DNA of 64,000 nucleotides from Heterohyrax brucei (lineage: Eukaryota; Chordata; Mammalia; Hyracoidea; Procaviidae), in assembly GCA_028571685.1 (NCBI GenBank), contig CM053166.1, positions 64,194,111 to 64,258,110 on the forward strand, read 5' to 3'. The stretch's first letter is position 1; every line of letters starts with the position of its first letter. The position numbers and the translations under genes were made by a program. This document shows, piece by piece, positions 42,527 to 52,565 of the stretch. Under the pieces are notes generated by a model. That model had not been told where the DNA came from. It was given only the letters and a program-made list of their open reading frames with translations, and searched no databases.

Positions 42527-43250
42527 TTCAGTATTGTTCTGGGTGTCCTAGCTAGAGCAATAAAGCAGGAAAAAAAGGGGGGCATCCCAATTGCAAAGAA
42601 GAGCTAAAACTATCTCTGACCTCTAGGGTTGCTACAAGTCAGACTCGACTCAAAGGCAGTGGGTATATATAGAAAACTCCAAAAAATCCACAAGAAAGCT
42701 ACTAGAACTAGTGGAAGCTTTCAGTAAAGTTGCAGGATACAAGATTAACAAACAAAAGTCTGTTAGATCCTCTACACTGACAAAGAGAACTTTGAAAAGG
42801 AAATCAATACCATTTACAATAGCTCCCGAGGATAAAATACTTAGGAATAAATCTAACCAGGGATGTAAAAGAGTTATACAAAGAAAACTATAAAATACCA
42901 CTCCAAGAATCCAAAAAGAGACCTACATAAATGTTATTATGCTCATGAATAGGAAGACTCAGCATTTTGATAAGGTCAATACTATCCAAAGTAATCTACA
43001 GATACAACAGCATGCACTCTTTAAGGAGATAGAGAAACAAATCACCAACTTTAGTCAGAAGGGAAGAGGCCCTGAATAAGAAAAGCATTACGGAAGAAGA
43101 ACAAAGTGAGACTTCATGCTACATAATCTTAGAACCTACTGTACAGCCATGGTAGTCAAAACAGATTTATGCTGGTACAACAGACAGTATGCCAATGAAA
43201 CAAAATTGAGAACTCAGACATAAATCCATCCATCTACAGAGCAAAGAAGA
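42527..43250 (+). mobile_element. L1 ORF2 fragment with SINE 3' half inside
   Basis: 42527-42618 is L1 RT (tcctagctagagcaataaag, gagctaaaactatctctg). 42619-42664 is a SINE 3' half (ctctagggttgctacaagtc, agactcgactcaaaggcagt). L1 then continues (atagaaaactccaaaaaatc, cagtaaagttgcaggataca, ggtagtcaaaacagatttat) to about 43250. The two L1 parts are nearly contiguous in L1 terms. Confidence 0.8.
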
Positions 43251-43279
43251 ATATAGAAACCAAAGACACAAGTGTTATA

Positions 43280-43590
43280 GAAAAGAGGAAGTGAACGACA
43301 CCAAGGAAGAGGCAAGAAGCCGTTTATTACGACGGCGGGCCAATGGGACCTTCTCAGGTTCCAACAAATGGCCCCGAGTGGGGTTTCGGGAGGGTAGATA
43401 TAGTGCAGTTTGAGGACGTCGTGGTTGAGACAAATGGGGTGAGCGGGCGGAGTTCTGAGGGGGTGCATCCTGCCAGCCGGGGAGCCGGGCTGAGAAAGGA
43501 AAGTGTCCTGTCAGGCGAGTGCAGGCTGAGAAGGGAAAGGGAGTATCGTATCAGGCGCCGGCGGGGGCAGCAAGGAGGGGGAGGAAAATT
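43280..43590 (-). mobile_element. CpG-rich retroviral LTR-like segment
   Basis: Strongly CpG-rich block (gccgtttattacgacggcgg, gaggacgtcgtggttgagac, tatcaggcgccggcgggggc) in AT-rich repeats. On the minus strand AATAAA (43323-43328) is followed by cggcttcttgcctc, ttccttggtgtcgttcac, resembling a retroviral R/U5 with poly(A) signal. Probably a solo or partial LTR of a younger endogenous retrovirus. No internal genes. Confidence 0.5.
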
Positions 43591-43599
43591 TTTCAGCCT

Positions 43600-44065
43600 C
43601 AGTTATCCATATTACAAGGAAAATAGTAGTCTGAAGAACTAAAGGACCACATGAGCAACAGCCTTTGCCAGCCTAACCCCAAAAGAATTAGATGGTGCCT
43701 GGCTACCACTACTGACTGCTCTGACAGAGATCACAATCAAGAGTCCTGGACAAAGCAGGAAGAGAATGTACAACAAAATTCAAATTCACAAGAAAAGACC
43801 AGACTCACTGGTCTGACAGAGACTAGAGGAACACCAAGACTATGGTTCCCACATATCCTGCTGAGATCTGAAGCCACCCTGATTAGACTGGCCTATTAAA
43901 CAACGAGTAAGACATGTGAGGAACACACTTCTCAGTTCAATCAAAATACAAGAGTAAATGGGCAACTCTTGCCCAAAAGCAACACAAGAAGGCAGGAAGG
44001 GACGTGAAAAGTGGACAAATGAACATGGTGAAGCAGTGGTGGAAAGGGGAGTGCTGACACACTGT
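43600..44065 (+). mobile_element. L1 3'UTR, sense
   Basis: agaattagatggtgcctggc, taccactactgactgctctg, acagagatcacaatcaagag, gaccagactcactggtctga, tctcagttcaatcaaaatac, gggcaactcttgcccaaaag. This is the sense counterpart of the antisense fragment at 32140-32482. Likely the end of the L1 at 42527-43250, with the ORF2 C-terminus lost. Confidence 0.75.
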
Positions 44066-44077
44066 TGGGATTGCACC

Positions 44078-44803
44078 TGTGTTGCTGTGATGCTCAACAG
44101 ATTTCACTGGAGCTTCCAGACTAAAAATGGCCTAGGAAGAAGGGTTCAGTGATCTGCTCCTGCTAATCAGCCAATAAAAATGTTATGGATCACAGTGCTT
44201 TGATCCACAGCTGACTTAGTTATCTAGCGCTGCTCTAACAGAAACACCACAGGTGGATGGCTTTATCAAAGAGAAATTAATTTTCTCACCAAAAAGTAGG
44301 CTAAAAGTCCAAATTCAGGGCATCAGCTCCAGGGGAAGGCATTCTGTCTTGGCTCTGGAGGAAGGTCCTTATCCTCAGTGTTGCCCTAGTAGAGGAGCTT
44401 CTGAGGTGCGGGACCCCAAGCCCAAAAGACATGTTTTGTTTCTGGTGTTTCTTTCCTGGTGGTACGAGGTTCCCAGCTCTCTGCTTGCTTTTGTTTCCTT
44501 TCATTTCCCAAAGAATTGTCTCAAGATGCAATACAGTCTTGTAGATTGAGCTCTGCCCCACCAACACAACAGCTGCACATTCTCCACTATTAACATCTTA
44601 GAGGCAGAATTCACAACATGTGGGAAAAATCACACAATACCAGAAATTGTGGCCCAGCCAAATTGATGCATACATTATTTGGGGACACAATTCAATTCAT
44701 GACATCTGATCAAGAGGATGATGCAAGACCAGGCAGCATTTTGTTCCTCTATGTCTGAAGTCACCATAAGTCTGGGGGTAACTTCAAAGCACCTAACAAC
44801 AAC
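44078..44803 (+). mobile_element. tRNA-Gly-like SINE, 5'-truncated, split by an LTR
   Basis: 44078-44214 (tgtgttgctgtgatgctcaa, cttccagactaaaaatggcc, taggaagaagggttcagtga) and 44706-44803 (atgatgcaagaccaggcagc, aagtcaccataagtctgggg, cacctaacaacaac) together give the body and tail of the SINE at 12929. CTGA at 44211-44214 and 44706-44709 borders the insert. Confidence 0.85.
44215..44705 (-). mobile_element. LTR (MLT1/MaLR-like, lineage-specific), antisense
   Basis: Starts cttagttatctagcgctgct, then gaaacaccacaggtggatgg, gcatcagctccaggggaagg, tggtggtacgaggttcccag, ends tttggggacacaattcaatt. A sense copy is at 45872-46372. Low divergence from the consensus I recall suggests lineage-specific age. 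Inserted into a SINE, so younger than it. Confidence 0.7.
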
Positions 44804-45090
44804 ATTCTCTCTAGAGGGTCAACAGAAGGCCTCTGTACTGAAGACAAAAGACATACCTGAAGGCAGAAGTATTTTACTGCAAAGCAAGGGAATATGTGAC
44901 CAAATGCCTAAGTGATAAATATTGAGCTCCTACCCATTTCTTACATCCTTTCCGCCATTTGTATCCTAAAACTCTGTCAACTAGACCTTAATCCTACTGA
45001 CGGAAAATTAAATGATCCTTTTCTGGAGAATTTGACCAATTCATAGCAAGAGACCTAAAGATACTGACCTAAGGAATTCCTCCCAAAAAG

Positions 45091-45253
45091 GCCCACTCAC
45101 GCAGTGGTTAAGAGCTCAGGCTGCTAAACAAAATGTTGGCAATTCTAATCCACTAGCCACTCCATGGAAACCCTCTGGGGAAGTTCTACTCTGTCCTATA
45201 GGGTCACTATGAGTTGAAAATGATTCAGTGGCAACAGGTTTAGTTTGGTTTAT
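45091..45253 (+). mobile_element. AfroSINE-type SINE
   Basis: Head gcccactcacgcagtggtta, agagctcaggctgctaaaca, body ggaagttctactctgtccta, tagggtcactatgagttgaa, tail ggcaacaggtttagtttggt. 44804-45090 and 45254-45480 beside it are unassigned. Confidence 0.88.
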
Positions 45254-45480
45254 GGTAGCTACTATAGCTTAGTCAATCCTGCAACAGTAGAATTAACAAA
45301 CAATGACCTGCAAGTGGATACACAGATAGATAAGCAAAGAGGTGAGGGAGGAAGTAAGGGAACACACCCACTGGTAGGCACAGGTTAAATGGTGGAAATT
45401 TCTAAAGTTTTTACAATAGGTGCTCCTCATATATTAATATGGACAATACAGTGCACAAACAGCGTACTCAAGGACTTCTT

Positions 45481-48155
45481 GCTGTTGTTGTCAGGTGCCA
45501 CTGAGTCCTTCTGACTAGCAGTAACCTTATGTGCAATAGAACAAAACATAGTCCAGTCACTTGTCATTATCAAAATCATTGTCATACTTGAGCCCATTGT
45601 TGAGCTACTGTGTCAATTGATCTTGTTGCAATGTTATCCATAATTGTTACGATCTGCACAGGTAAACATCATTCTGGTATTCTCTGCATTCACCCAGAAT
45701 CCATCTAACATTAGCAGTGATATCCTGGTTCCACATTCTCTTCTGAATCTCTCTTGAATTTCTGGCAGTTCCCTATCAATGTACTGGTACAGCTGCTTTT
45801 GAATGATCTACAGGAAAATTTTACTGAAAATTATTTTATTAATTTCTGCATTTGATTGAATCACCTTTGTCATGGGTTGAATTGTGTCCCTCAAAAATAT
45901 GTGTATCAGTTTGGCTATACCATGATGCTTAGTATTATGTGATATTCTACCATTTTTTCATCTCAGGTGATTTTTGCTATGTGTTGTAAATCTTGTCACT
46001 TTGATGTTAATAAGATAGATTAGAAGCAGTTATGTTGATGAGACCTACAAGATTAGATTATGCCTTAAGTCAATCTTTTTCGAGATAAAAAAGTGAGAAG
46101 AGAGACAAAGGGATTCATACCACCAAGCAAGCAGCACCTGGAGCAGAAAGCATCCTTTGTACCCAGGGTACCTACACAAAAAAGTTCCCAGAACCAGGGA
46201 AGATTGATGAAAAAGACCTTCCTCTATTACTGAGACAGAGAGAAAGACTTCTGCTGGGCTGACACCTTGAATTTGGACTCCTAGCCTCCTAGACTGAGAG
46301 AGGATAAACTTCTGTTTGTTGAAGCCATTCACTTGTGTTTATTTCTGTTACAGCAGCCCTAGATGACAAAGACACCATTCTTCAGAATAGGCGTAAAAAT
46401 GGATATTTTCCAGTCCATTGGCCAAGTTGTTGTCTTCTACATTTCTTGGCATAGGCAAGTGAACACTTCTAGCACTGTATCTGTTTCTTGAAACATCTCA
46501 ACTGATACTCCATTAATTCCTGGAACCATGCTTTTTTCCAACATCTTCAGTGCAGCTTGAACTTCTTCCGTCAGTATTATTGGTTCCTGATCACTTGCTA
46601 CCTCCTGAAATGGAAGAACGTCAACCAATTCTTTATGGTACAATGACTCTGTTTACTCCTCTCATCTTCTTTTGATGCTTCCTGCATCGTGTATTTTCTC
46701 TGTAGAATTCTTCAGTATTGCATCTTGAGGCTTGAATTTTTAATTCAGTTCTTGCACCTTGAGAAATACTCAGTGTATTCTTCCCTTTTGGCCTTCTATT
46801 TCTAGGTTTTTGCATATGTCGTCATAATACTTTATCTTCTCAAGCTGTCCTTTGAAATCTGTTCTGTTCTTTTACTCAAAGATTTTTTTTTCCTTTTGTT
46901 CTAGCTACTCGACATTCAACAGCAAGTTTGAGAGTCTCTCCTGACATTTATTTTGGTCTTTTCTTTTTTCCTATAGTTTTAGTGACCTCTTGCTTTCTTC
47001 ATGTATGATGTCCTTCTACAACTCATCTGGTCTTCAGTCACTAGTGTTAAAAGCATTCAATTTATTCTTCAGATGGTCTATAAATTGAGGCGGGATATAC
47101 TCAAGGTCATACTTTGATTTTTGTGGACTTATTCTAATTTTCTTCAACTTCAGCTTGAACTTACATACGAGATATTGATGGCCTGTTTGGAAGTCAGCCT
47201 CTCATCTTGTTTTGATTGATCATACTGAGGTTTTCCATCATCTCATTCCACAGATGTAGTTGAAGTGGTTCCTATGCATTCCATCCAGTGATGTTCAGGT
47301 ACATAGTCACCATGTAAGTTATTGAAAAATGCAATGAAGAGCTTGTTGATCTTGCAAAATTCTATCATTTGATGTCAAGCATTGTATCTATTACTAAAGC
47401 ATATTTTCCAACTAACAATTCTTTGTCTTTGTTTCTAACTTTCATAATCTAATCACCAGTAATTATCAATGCATCCTGATTGCATATTTGGTCAATCTCA
47501 GATTGCATAAGTTGGAAAAAATCTTCAATTTCTTCATCTTTGGTCTTAGTGGTTGATATGTAAATCTGAATAATAGTCATATGAACTGGTCTTCATCTTA
47601 GTCAAGCATGTGGACATTATCCTATCACTGACAGTGTTGTACTTCAGGGTAGATCTTGAAATATCCCTGTTGATGATGAGTACAACATCATTTCTCTTCA
47701 AGTTGTCGTTCTCGGTATAGTTGTTACAGTGTCTGATTCAAAATGACCAATACCAGTCCATTTCAGCTCACTAATGCCTAGGATATCAGTGTTTGTGCAT
47801 TCTATTTCATTTTTTATGATTTGTGACTTTTGTAGATTCATACTTCATGCATTCCACATTCTGATTATTACTGTTTCTTCTCATTTTGGATAGCTCTGCA
47901 TCAGCCAATGAAGATCCTGACAGCTTGACTCCATCCACATTGTTAAGGTTGACTCTATTTTGAGGAGGAAGCTCTTTTCCAGTCATCCTTTGAGTGCTTT
48001 CCAATATGAGGGGCTCATCTTCCAGCACTATGTTAGATAAATATTCTTCAGCTATTTATAATGTTTTCACTGGTTAATTCCTTCCAGAAATAGGCTTTCA
48101 GGTCCTCCTCCCTAGTTTGTCTTAGTCTGAAAGCTTTCCAACATGTGCGGCCTTG
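45481..48155 (-). mobile_element. RTE-type LINE, antisense, internally deleted, split by an LTR
   Basis: 45481-45631 is the RTE 3' end; sequence then jumps to the RT palm/fingers (45632-45871, caatgttatccataattgtt), losing roughly 0.9 kb. After an LTR insertion, 46373-48155 continues through fingers (minus frame KSMVPGINGVSVEMFQE, 46437-46643), linker and endonuclease. No intact frame. Confidence 0.85.
45872..46372 (+). mobile_element. LTR (MLT1/MaLR-like), sense, in RTE
   Basis: tgggttgaattgtgtccctc, tatcagtttggctataccat, cttctgctgggctgacacct, tgaatttggactcctagcct, tgttacagcagccctagatg. Same family as 44215-44705 in the opposite orientation. Solo LTR. Confidence 0.75.
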
Positions 48156-48502
48156 CTAAGTCTAATATGGAATATAGAGTTCACAACAAATTAATAAAAA
48201 TAACTTGAAGGAAACAAACTATGTGAGAAAATGAAAACTAATAATCATAATAACAGTAAAAACACAAAAAAGCAAACACCCTTTATTACTATATGAAAAG
48301 AGATCAAAAAAGATATCACATACGTGAACAAAGAACAGGATTCTAAATTCATTATTAAAATAGAGGACAAAAAAGAGCTTCTAAAAAGTAAAAATGTAAG
48401 ATGAAAGCAGAAGTAAAAAAAATAGCAGGAAAACAGAACAGAAAAAGGACAATGATGAAGAAAAAATGTAAAAAAATTAAGGACTGCACCAAAAGATACA
48501 AC
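48156..48502. other. Unassigned A-rich spacer
   Basis: Very A-rich, low complexity between two RTE copies. The minus-strand hydrophobic Phe-rich frames (48245-48576) arise from poly-T bias and are not genes. Confidence 0.4.
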
Positions 48503-50490
48503 GTCTGTCTTCCAAAACAGATTTGTTTGTTCTTCCAACAGTCCATGTTATAGTCAATATTCTTCACCAACATCATAATTTAAAGGCTTAAGTTCTTCTT
48601 TGGTCTTCCCTATTCATTGTCCAGTTTTCACATGCATGTGAGGGTAGCAGAGGATTGAAAAACACTATGGCTTGGATCAGGCACACCTTAGTCCTCAAAA
48701 TGACATCTTTACTTTTTTACACTTTGAAGAAATTCTTTGCAGCAGATTTGCCCAGTGTAATACATAATTTAATTTCTTGACTACTACTTCCACATGTGTT
48801 GATTGAGGATACTTTCTCTATGTTGAGGTTTAATCCTTATTGATGATTGTAGTCTTTAATCTTCATTGATAAGTGCTTCAAGTCCACTTCACTTTCTGCA
48901 AGCAAGTTTGTGCCATCTGCATATCACAGATTGTCAGCGAGTCTTCCTTCAGCCCTGATGCTATATTCTGCTTCATGTAGTCCAGCTTCTTAGATTACTT
49001 GTTGGCATGCAGTTTGACATGACTATGACACACACTTTTTCAGATTTTAAACCACTCAGTATCCCCTTGTTCTGTTGAAATCACTGCCTCTTGGCCTATG
49101 GGTAGGTTCCACATAAGTACAATTAAGTGTTCTAGAATTCTGGTTCTTCACAATGTTACCCGTATTTTGATATGATCCACACAGTTGAATGACTTTGCAT
49201 AGTCAATTGAACACAGGTAAACATCTTTCTAGTATTCTCTGCTTACAGCTAGGATCTCTCTGGCATTAGCAATAATATTCCTAGTCCCACATCCTCTTCT
49301 GAATCCAACTTGAATGACTGACAGCTCCCTGTCAAAGTACTGCTACAACTGCTTTTGAATGGTCTTCAGCACAGTTTTATGCACTTGGGCTCTTGTGAAC
49401 TTGTTTCAAATTTTTTCAGCTTCAACTTGAACTTGTATATGGGCAATTGATGATCTGTTCTTCTGTTGCCCCCTGGCCTTGTTTTGACTGATGGCATTAA
49501 GCTTATCCAATCTCTCTTTCCACAGATGTAGTCAATTTATTTCCTATATATTTCCATCTGGAGAGGTCCACGTCTATAACTGTCATTTAAGTTATTGACA
49601 AAAGGGTATTTCCAATGAATACATCACTGGTCTTGCAAATTCTGTTATGCAATTTTCAGCATTGTTTCTGTCACAAGGATGTATTTTACAACTATGAATC
49701 CGTTGTTTCCAGCTTTTGCATTCCCATCATCAGTAATTATCAATGATTGCATGTTTGATCAATTTAAGACTGTGTAAGTTGGTAAAAATCTCTAATTTCT
49801 TCAACTTTGGCTTTAATAGTGTGAATTTGAATAATAGTTATATTAACTGGTCTTTCTTGTAGGTATATGGATATTATCCTATCATTGACAGATAGATTTT
49901 GAAAAATTCTTTTTGACAATGTATGCCACTCCTTTTGAATTGGTCTTGTTAGCAAAATAGACCATATGATTTTGTGATTCAAAAGATCCAATACCAGTCC
50001 ATTTCAGCTCACTAATAACTAGGATATTGATCTTTATGCATTCCATTTCATTTGGGGCAATTTCCAAATTTCCTGGATTCACACATTCCATGTTCCAATT
50101 ATTAATGGTTGTTTCAAGCTGTTTTTTCTCATTTTGAGTCATGCAGCATCAGCCAATGAAGATCCTGAAAGCTGGACTCCAACCAAATCATTAAGATTGA
50201 CTCTGCTTTGAGGAGGCATCTGTTCCGGGTTATCTTTTAGGTATCTTCCAACCTGAAGGGTTCATCTTCCAGCACTCTAGCAAACAGTGTTCTGGTGATA
50301 TTCATCAAGTCCTATTGGCCATTTTTTAGAAATAAGCTATCAGATCGTTTTTCCTAGTCTGTCTTAGTTTGCAAGCTCTGCTGACCCATTTGTGACCCTG
50401 CTGCTATTTAAAATACTGATGGCATATCTTCCAGCATCACAGCAACATGTTAGTCATCATAGTAAGACAAACTGACAGACTAGTGATGGA
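48503..50490 (-). mobile_element. RTE-type LINE, antisense, internally deleted
   Basis: Starts short of the RTE 3' end (gtcttccaaaacagatttgt), runs antisense to mid-RT, then at about 49385-49400 jumps to the linker (ggctcttgtgaacttgtttc) and continues through the endonuclease (minus frame INILVISELKWTGIGSF, 49882-50142) to the 5' end acaaactgacagactag. Confidence 0.85.
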
Positions 50491-50588
50491 TACCACAGAT
50501 AAGTGACTTTGAAGAACAGAAATTGATTTTCTCAACCTTCAGGAGGCTGGAAGTTCAATGACACAGCTCCAAGAGATGTTCTCTTTTT
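50491..50588 (-). mobile_element. LTR fragment, antisense
   Basis: taccacagataagtgacttt, cagaaattgattttctcaac, cttcaggaggctggaagttc resembles the first part of the antisense LTR family at 44215. Confidence 0.5.
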
Positions 50589-50812
50589 GTCTATTTCAGC
50601 TTCAAACCAACTGCTGTAGAGAAGACTTTGACTCTTGGCAACCCTATGTGTGTATTAGAGTAGAACTGTGCTTCATAATGTTTTCAATGACTGATTTTTT
50701 CAGAAGTAAATCACCAGGCCTCTCTTCTGAGGCACTTTTGAGTAGACTCAAATGCCAATCTTTTCATTAATAGCCAGGCAAGCATATTACACACTTGCAC
50801 CTCCCAGGGACT
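50589..50812 (-). mobile_element. SINE variant (ccaggcctctcttctgaggc type), antisense
   Basis: ttgactcttggcaaccctat, gtagaactgtgcttcataat, gatttttt, agtaaatcaccaggcctctc, ttctgaggcacttttgag, caccteccaggg-like end (cctcccagggactct). A distinct SINE subtype also at 51837 and 61486. Confidence 0.8.
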
Positions 50813-51836
50813 CTCTTTTAGCTTCAAGTAGCTAAAGCCCACGATGGGGGAAAGGAGAAGAAGTAGAGGGACAAAGAAACAGAAGCGACAGATGGACCCT
50901 AGGTAATCAGGGAAAATTCTGGTTATCAGAAGGTGCTGAGCATTTTGTCTCATCTTCTTCCCTGTCTCCTGAAGAACACAACTGAAGGGTGTCTTAACAA
51001 CAATTATTCCCATCTGTGTGTACCACATAGTACTCAGCAAGTATACGATAGAGAGAAAATCTAAATATCTCATTCTAGAAAAGTCACAGGTAAGCAAGAA
51101 AACAAAGAAATATTCAATTTTTCCTTCCAGGATAAAAGATGATAATATTAAACTCAGTTACAACCAAAATCATTAAATGCAGTAAGAGTTGTGGGAGAAG
51201 GCGTTATAAATGTGAGATCAATACATTTTAGCTCTGAAACTGTTGCAAATGTTATGATATCATGCTTCTGTGAAAAGAACTGAGAGGGAATAGCTGCTGA
51301 TAGAGCTCCCACTGTTCAAGAGCCACTCCTTGAGTTTGCATCACTGAAAAAGTGAAAGGGAGTCCATTTCCACTATTAGAATCTTGCACTGTAACTGTAA
51401 CAGTAATGTTGAAAGAGTCTACTTTACCCTTTAGGCCCTAGTGTTTTGACCACCTTTTTCAAGAGTCACTCAGGAGTAAAGACGACATATGCATCTCACA
51501 TTTTCTCCTTGGGAAGAATCATGATTGCTGCTTAAAAAGGTGGTTTTTAAGCAAACTGAGTGCACACATATGGAACCATTTAAGTCATTTGTTGTGATGG
51601 TAAAGGAAAACTTGAGTAACCTGTATTTCAATAAAGAAAATTCTGAGGTGGAAGGCAAACATTCTATAAAGGATACTGTATCAGGATGAAGTCTACCCAC
51701 AGCTCATTTCTTCATGAAAACTGACAAAAGTTTTCTGCACACTAGTTAATGGAAGTAGTAGGACATACTGTGTAAGTTACAGGCTGAGACTTGTTCCCAG
51801 ATCGAATCAAGCATATAGGCAAAGCAGCAGAAACCT
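50813..51836. other. Unassigned sequence
   Basis: About 1 kb with no recognised repeat. A 128-codon minus-strand frame (50711-51097) covers part of it but ends inside the SINE; see rejected items. Confidence 0.35.
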
Positions 51837-52040
51837 TTACCAGTTGCCATTAAGTGGATTTCAACTCATGGTAATCTCATGTGTGTCAGAGTAGAACTGT
51901 GCTCCATACAGTTTTCAATGGATGACTTTTCAGAATTAAATCACCAAGACTTTCTTTGAGGTATCTCTGAGTAGACTCAAAACGCCAACCTTCTGGTTAG
52001 CGGCCAAGCTTGTTAATTGTTTGCAGCACCCAGTGACTCC
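51837..52040 (-). mobile_element. SINE variant, antisense
   Basis: cagttgccattaagtggatt, gtgtgtcagagtagaactgt, gctccatacagttttcaatg, aattaaatcaccaagacttt, ccttctggttagcggccaag, cagcacccagtgactcc. Same subtype as 50589-50812. Confidence 0.85.
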
Positions 52041-52239
52041 TACAATGCTTGAAATAGACTGTTACTTCTCTCTGCCCCCTACTCTTCCCTTCTTCTGGGA
52101 GCAGCTCCACACTTTTAAGACTAACTGCCCCTTCTCCTACTTCACCCAATTGCTCCCAGTGGGGAAACCAGTCACACTTGTCAACATGTGACTCATGTAA
52201 CGTCATACCACTTGGGACTTACTTGTGTGTATATGTGGT

Positions 52240-52308
52240 AAATATATATATATATATATAGGATTACTATGAGCTGGAACCAACTTGCAGCACCTAGCAA
52301 TAACAACA
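52240..52308 (+). mobile_element. (TA)n run and SINE/RTE tail
   Basis: A (TA)n run (52240-52260) followed by ggattactatgagctggaac, caacttgcagcacctagcaa, taacaac, the terminal 50 bp of an RTE-tailed SINE or RTE. Confidence 0.7.
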
Positions 52309-52354
52309 GACAATAAACAGAGGTTTTCTCCTTTTTTTCCTCCACTGCTATTGC

Positions 52355-52435
52355 CAGCATCTAGAATAGTGTCTGGCATTTATTAGGTGTTCCATAGATA
52401 TTTAATTTTTGCATTAAATGAATGAAATCTGCAGA
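52355..52435 (+). mobile_element. L2/MIR-like fragment
   Basis: tagaatagtgtctggcattt, attaggtgttccatagatat, gcattaaatgaatgaa resembles the 3' end of L2 with the gaatgaatga-type terminus. Confidence 0.5.
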
Positions 52436-52565
52436 GATGATCTTGTGGAAAACACTGTCCAAACAATGCCAACACTGAGAAATAGCACTCTTACCCTTGT
52501 GAAGGACTAGTTCTCTTTCTGTCCTCCCAGAAATTACTGTACCTCTGACTTTACTAGGGTTGTCT

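Noticed and set aside
43343..43642. 99-codon Arg/Gly-rich open frame as a possible host exon
   Set aside because: It reads antisense through the CpG-rich LTR-like block; the GC-rich composition lengthens frames by chance.
48245..48576. Phe/Leu-rich minus-strand frames resembling membrane segments
   Set aside because: Produced by A-rich low-complexity DNA on the plus strand.
50711..51097. 128-codon minus-strand open frame with hydrophobic stretch
   Set aside because: Its last 30 or so codons read through a SINE and the rest has no recognisable domain; no splice or promoter context. Chance ORF.
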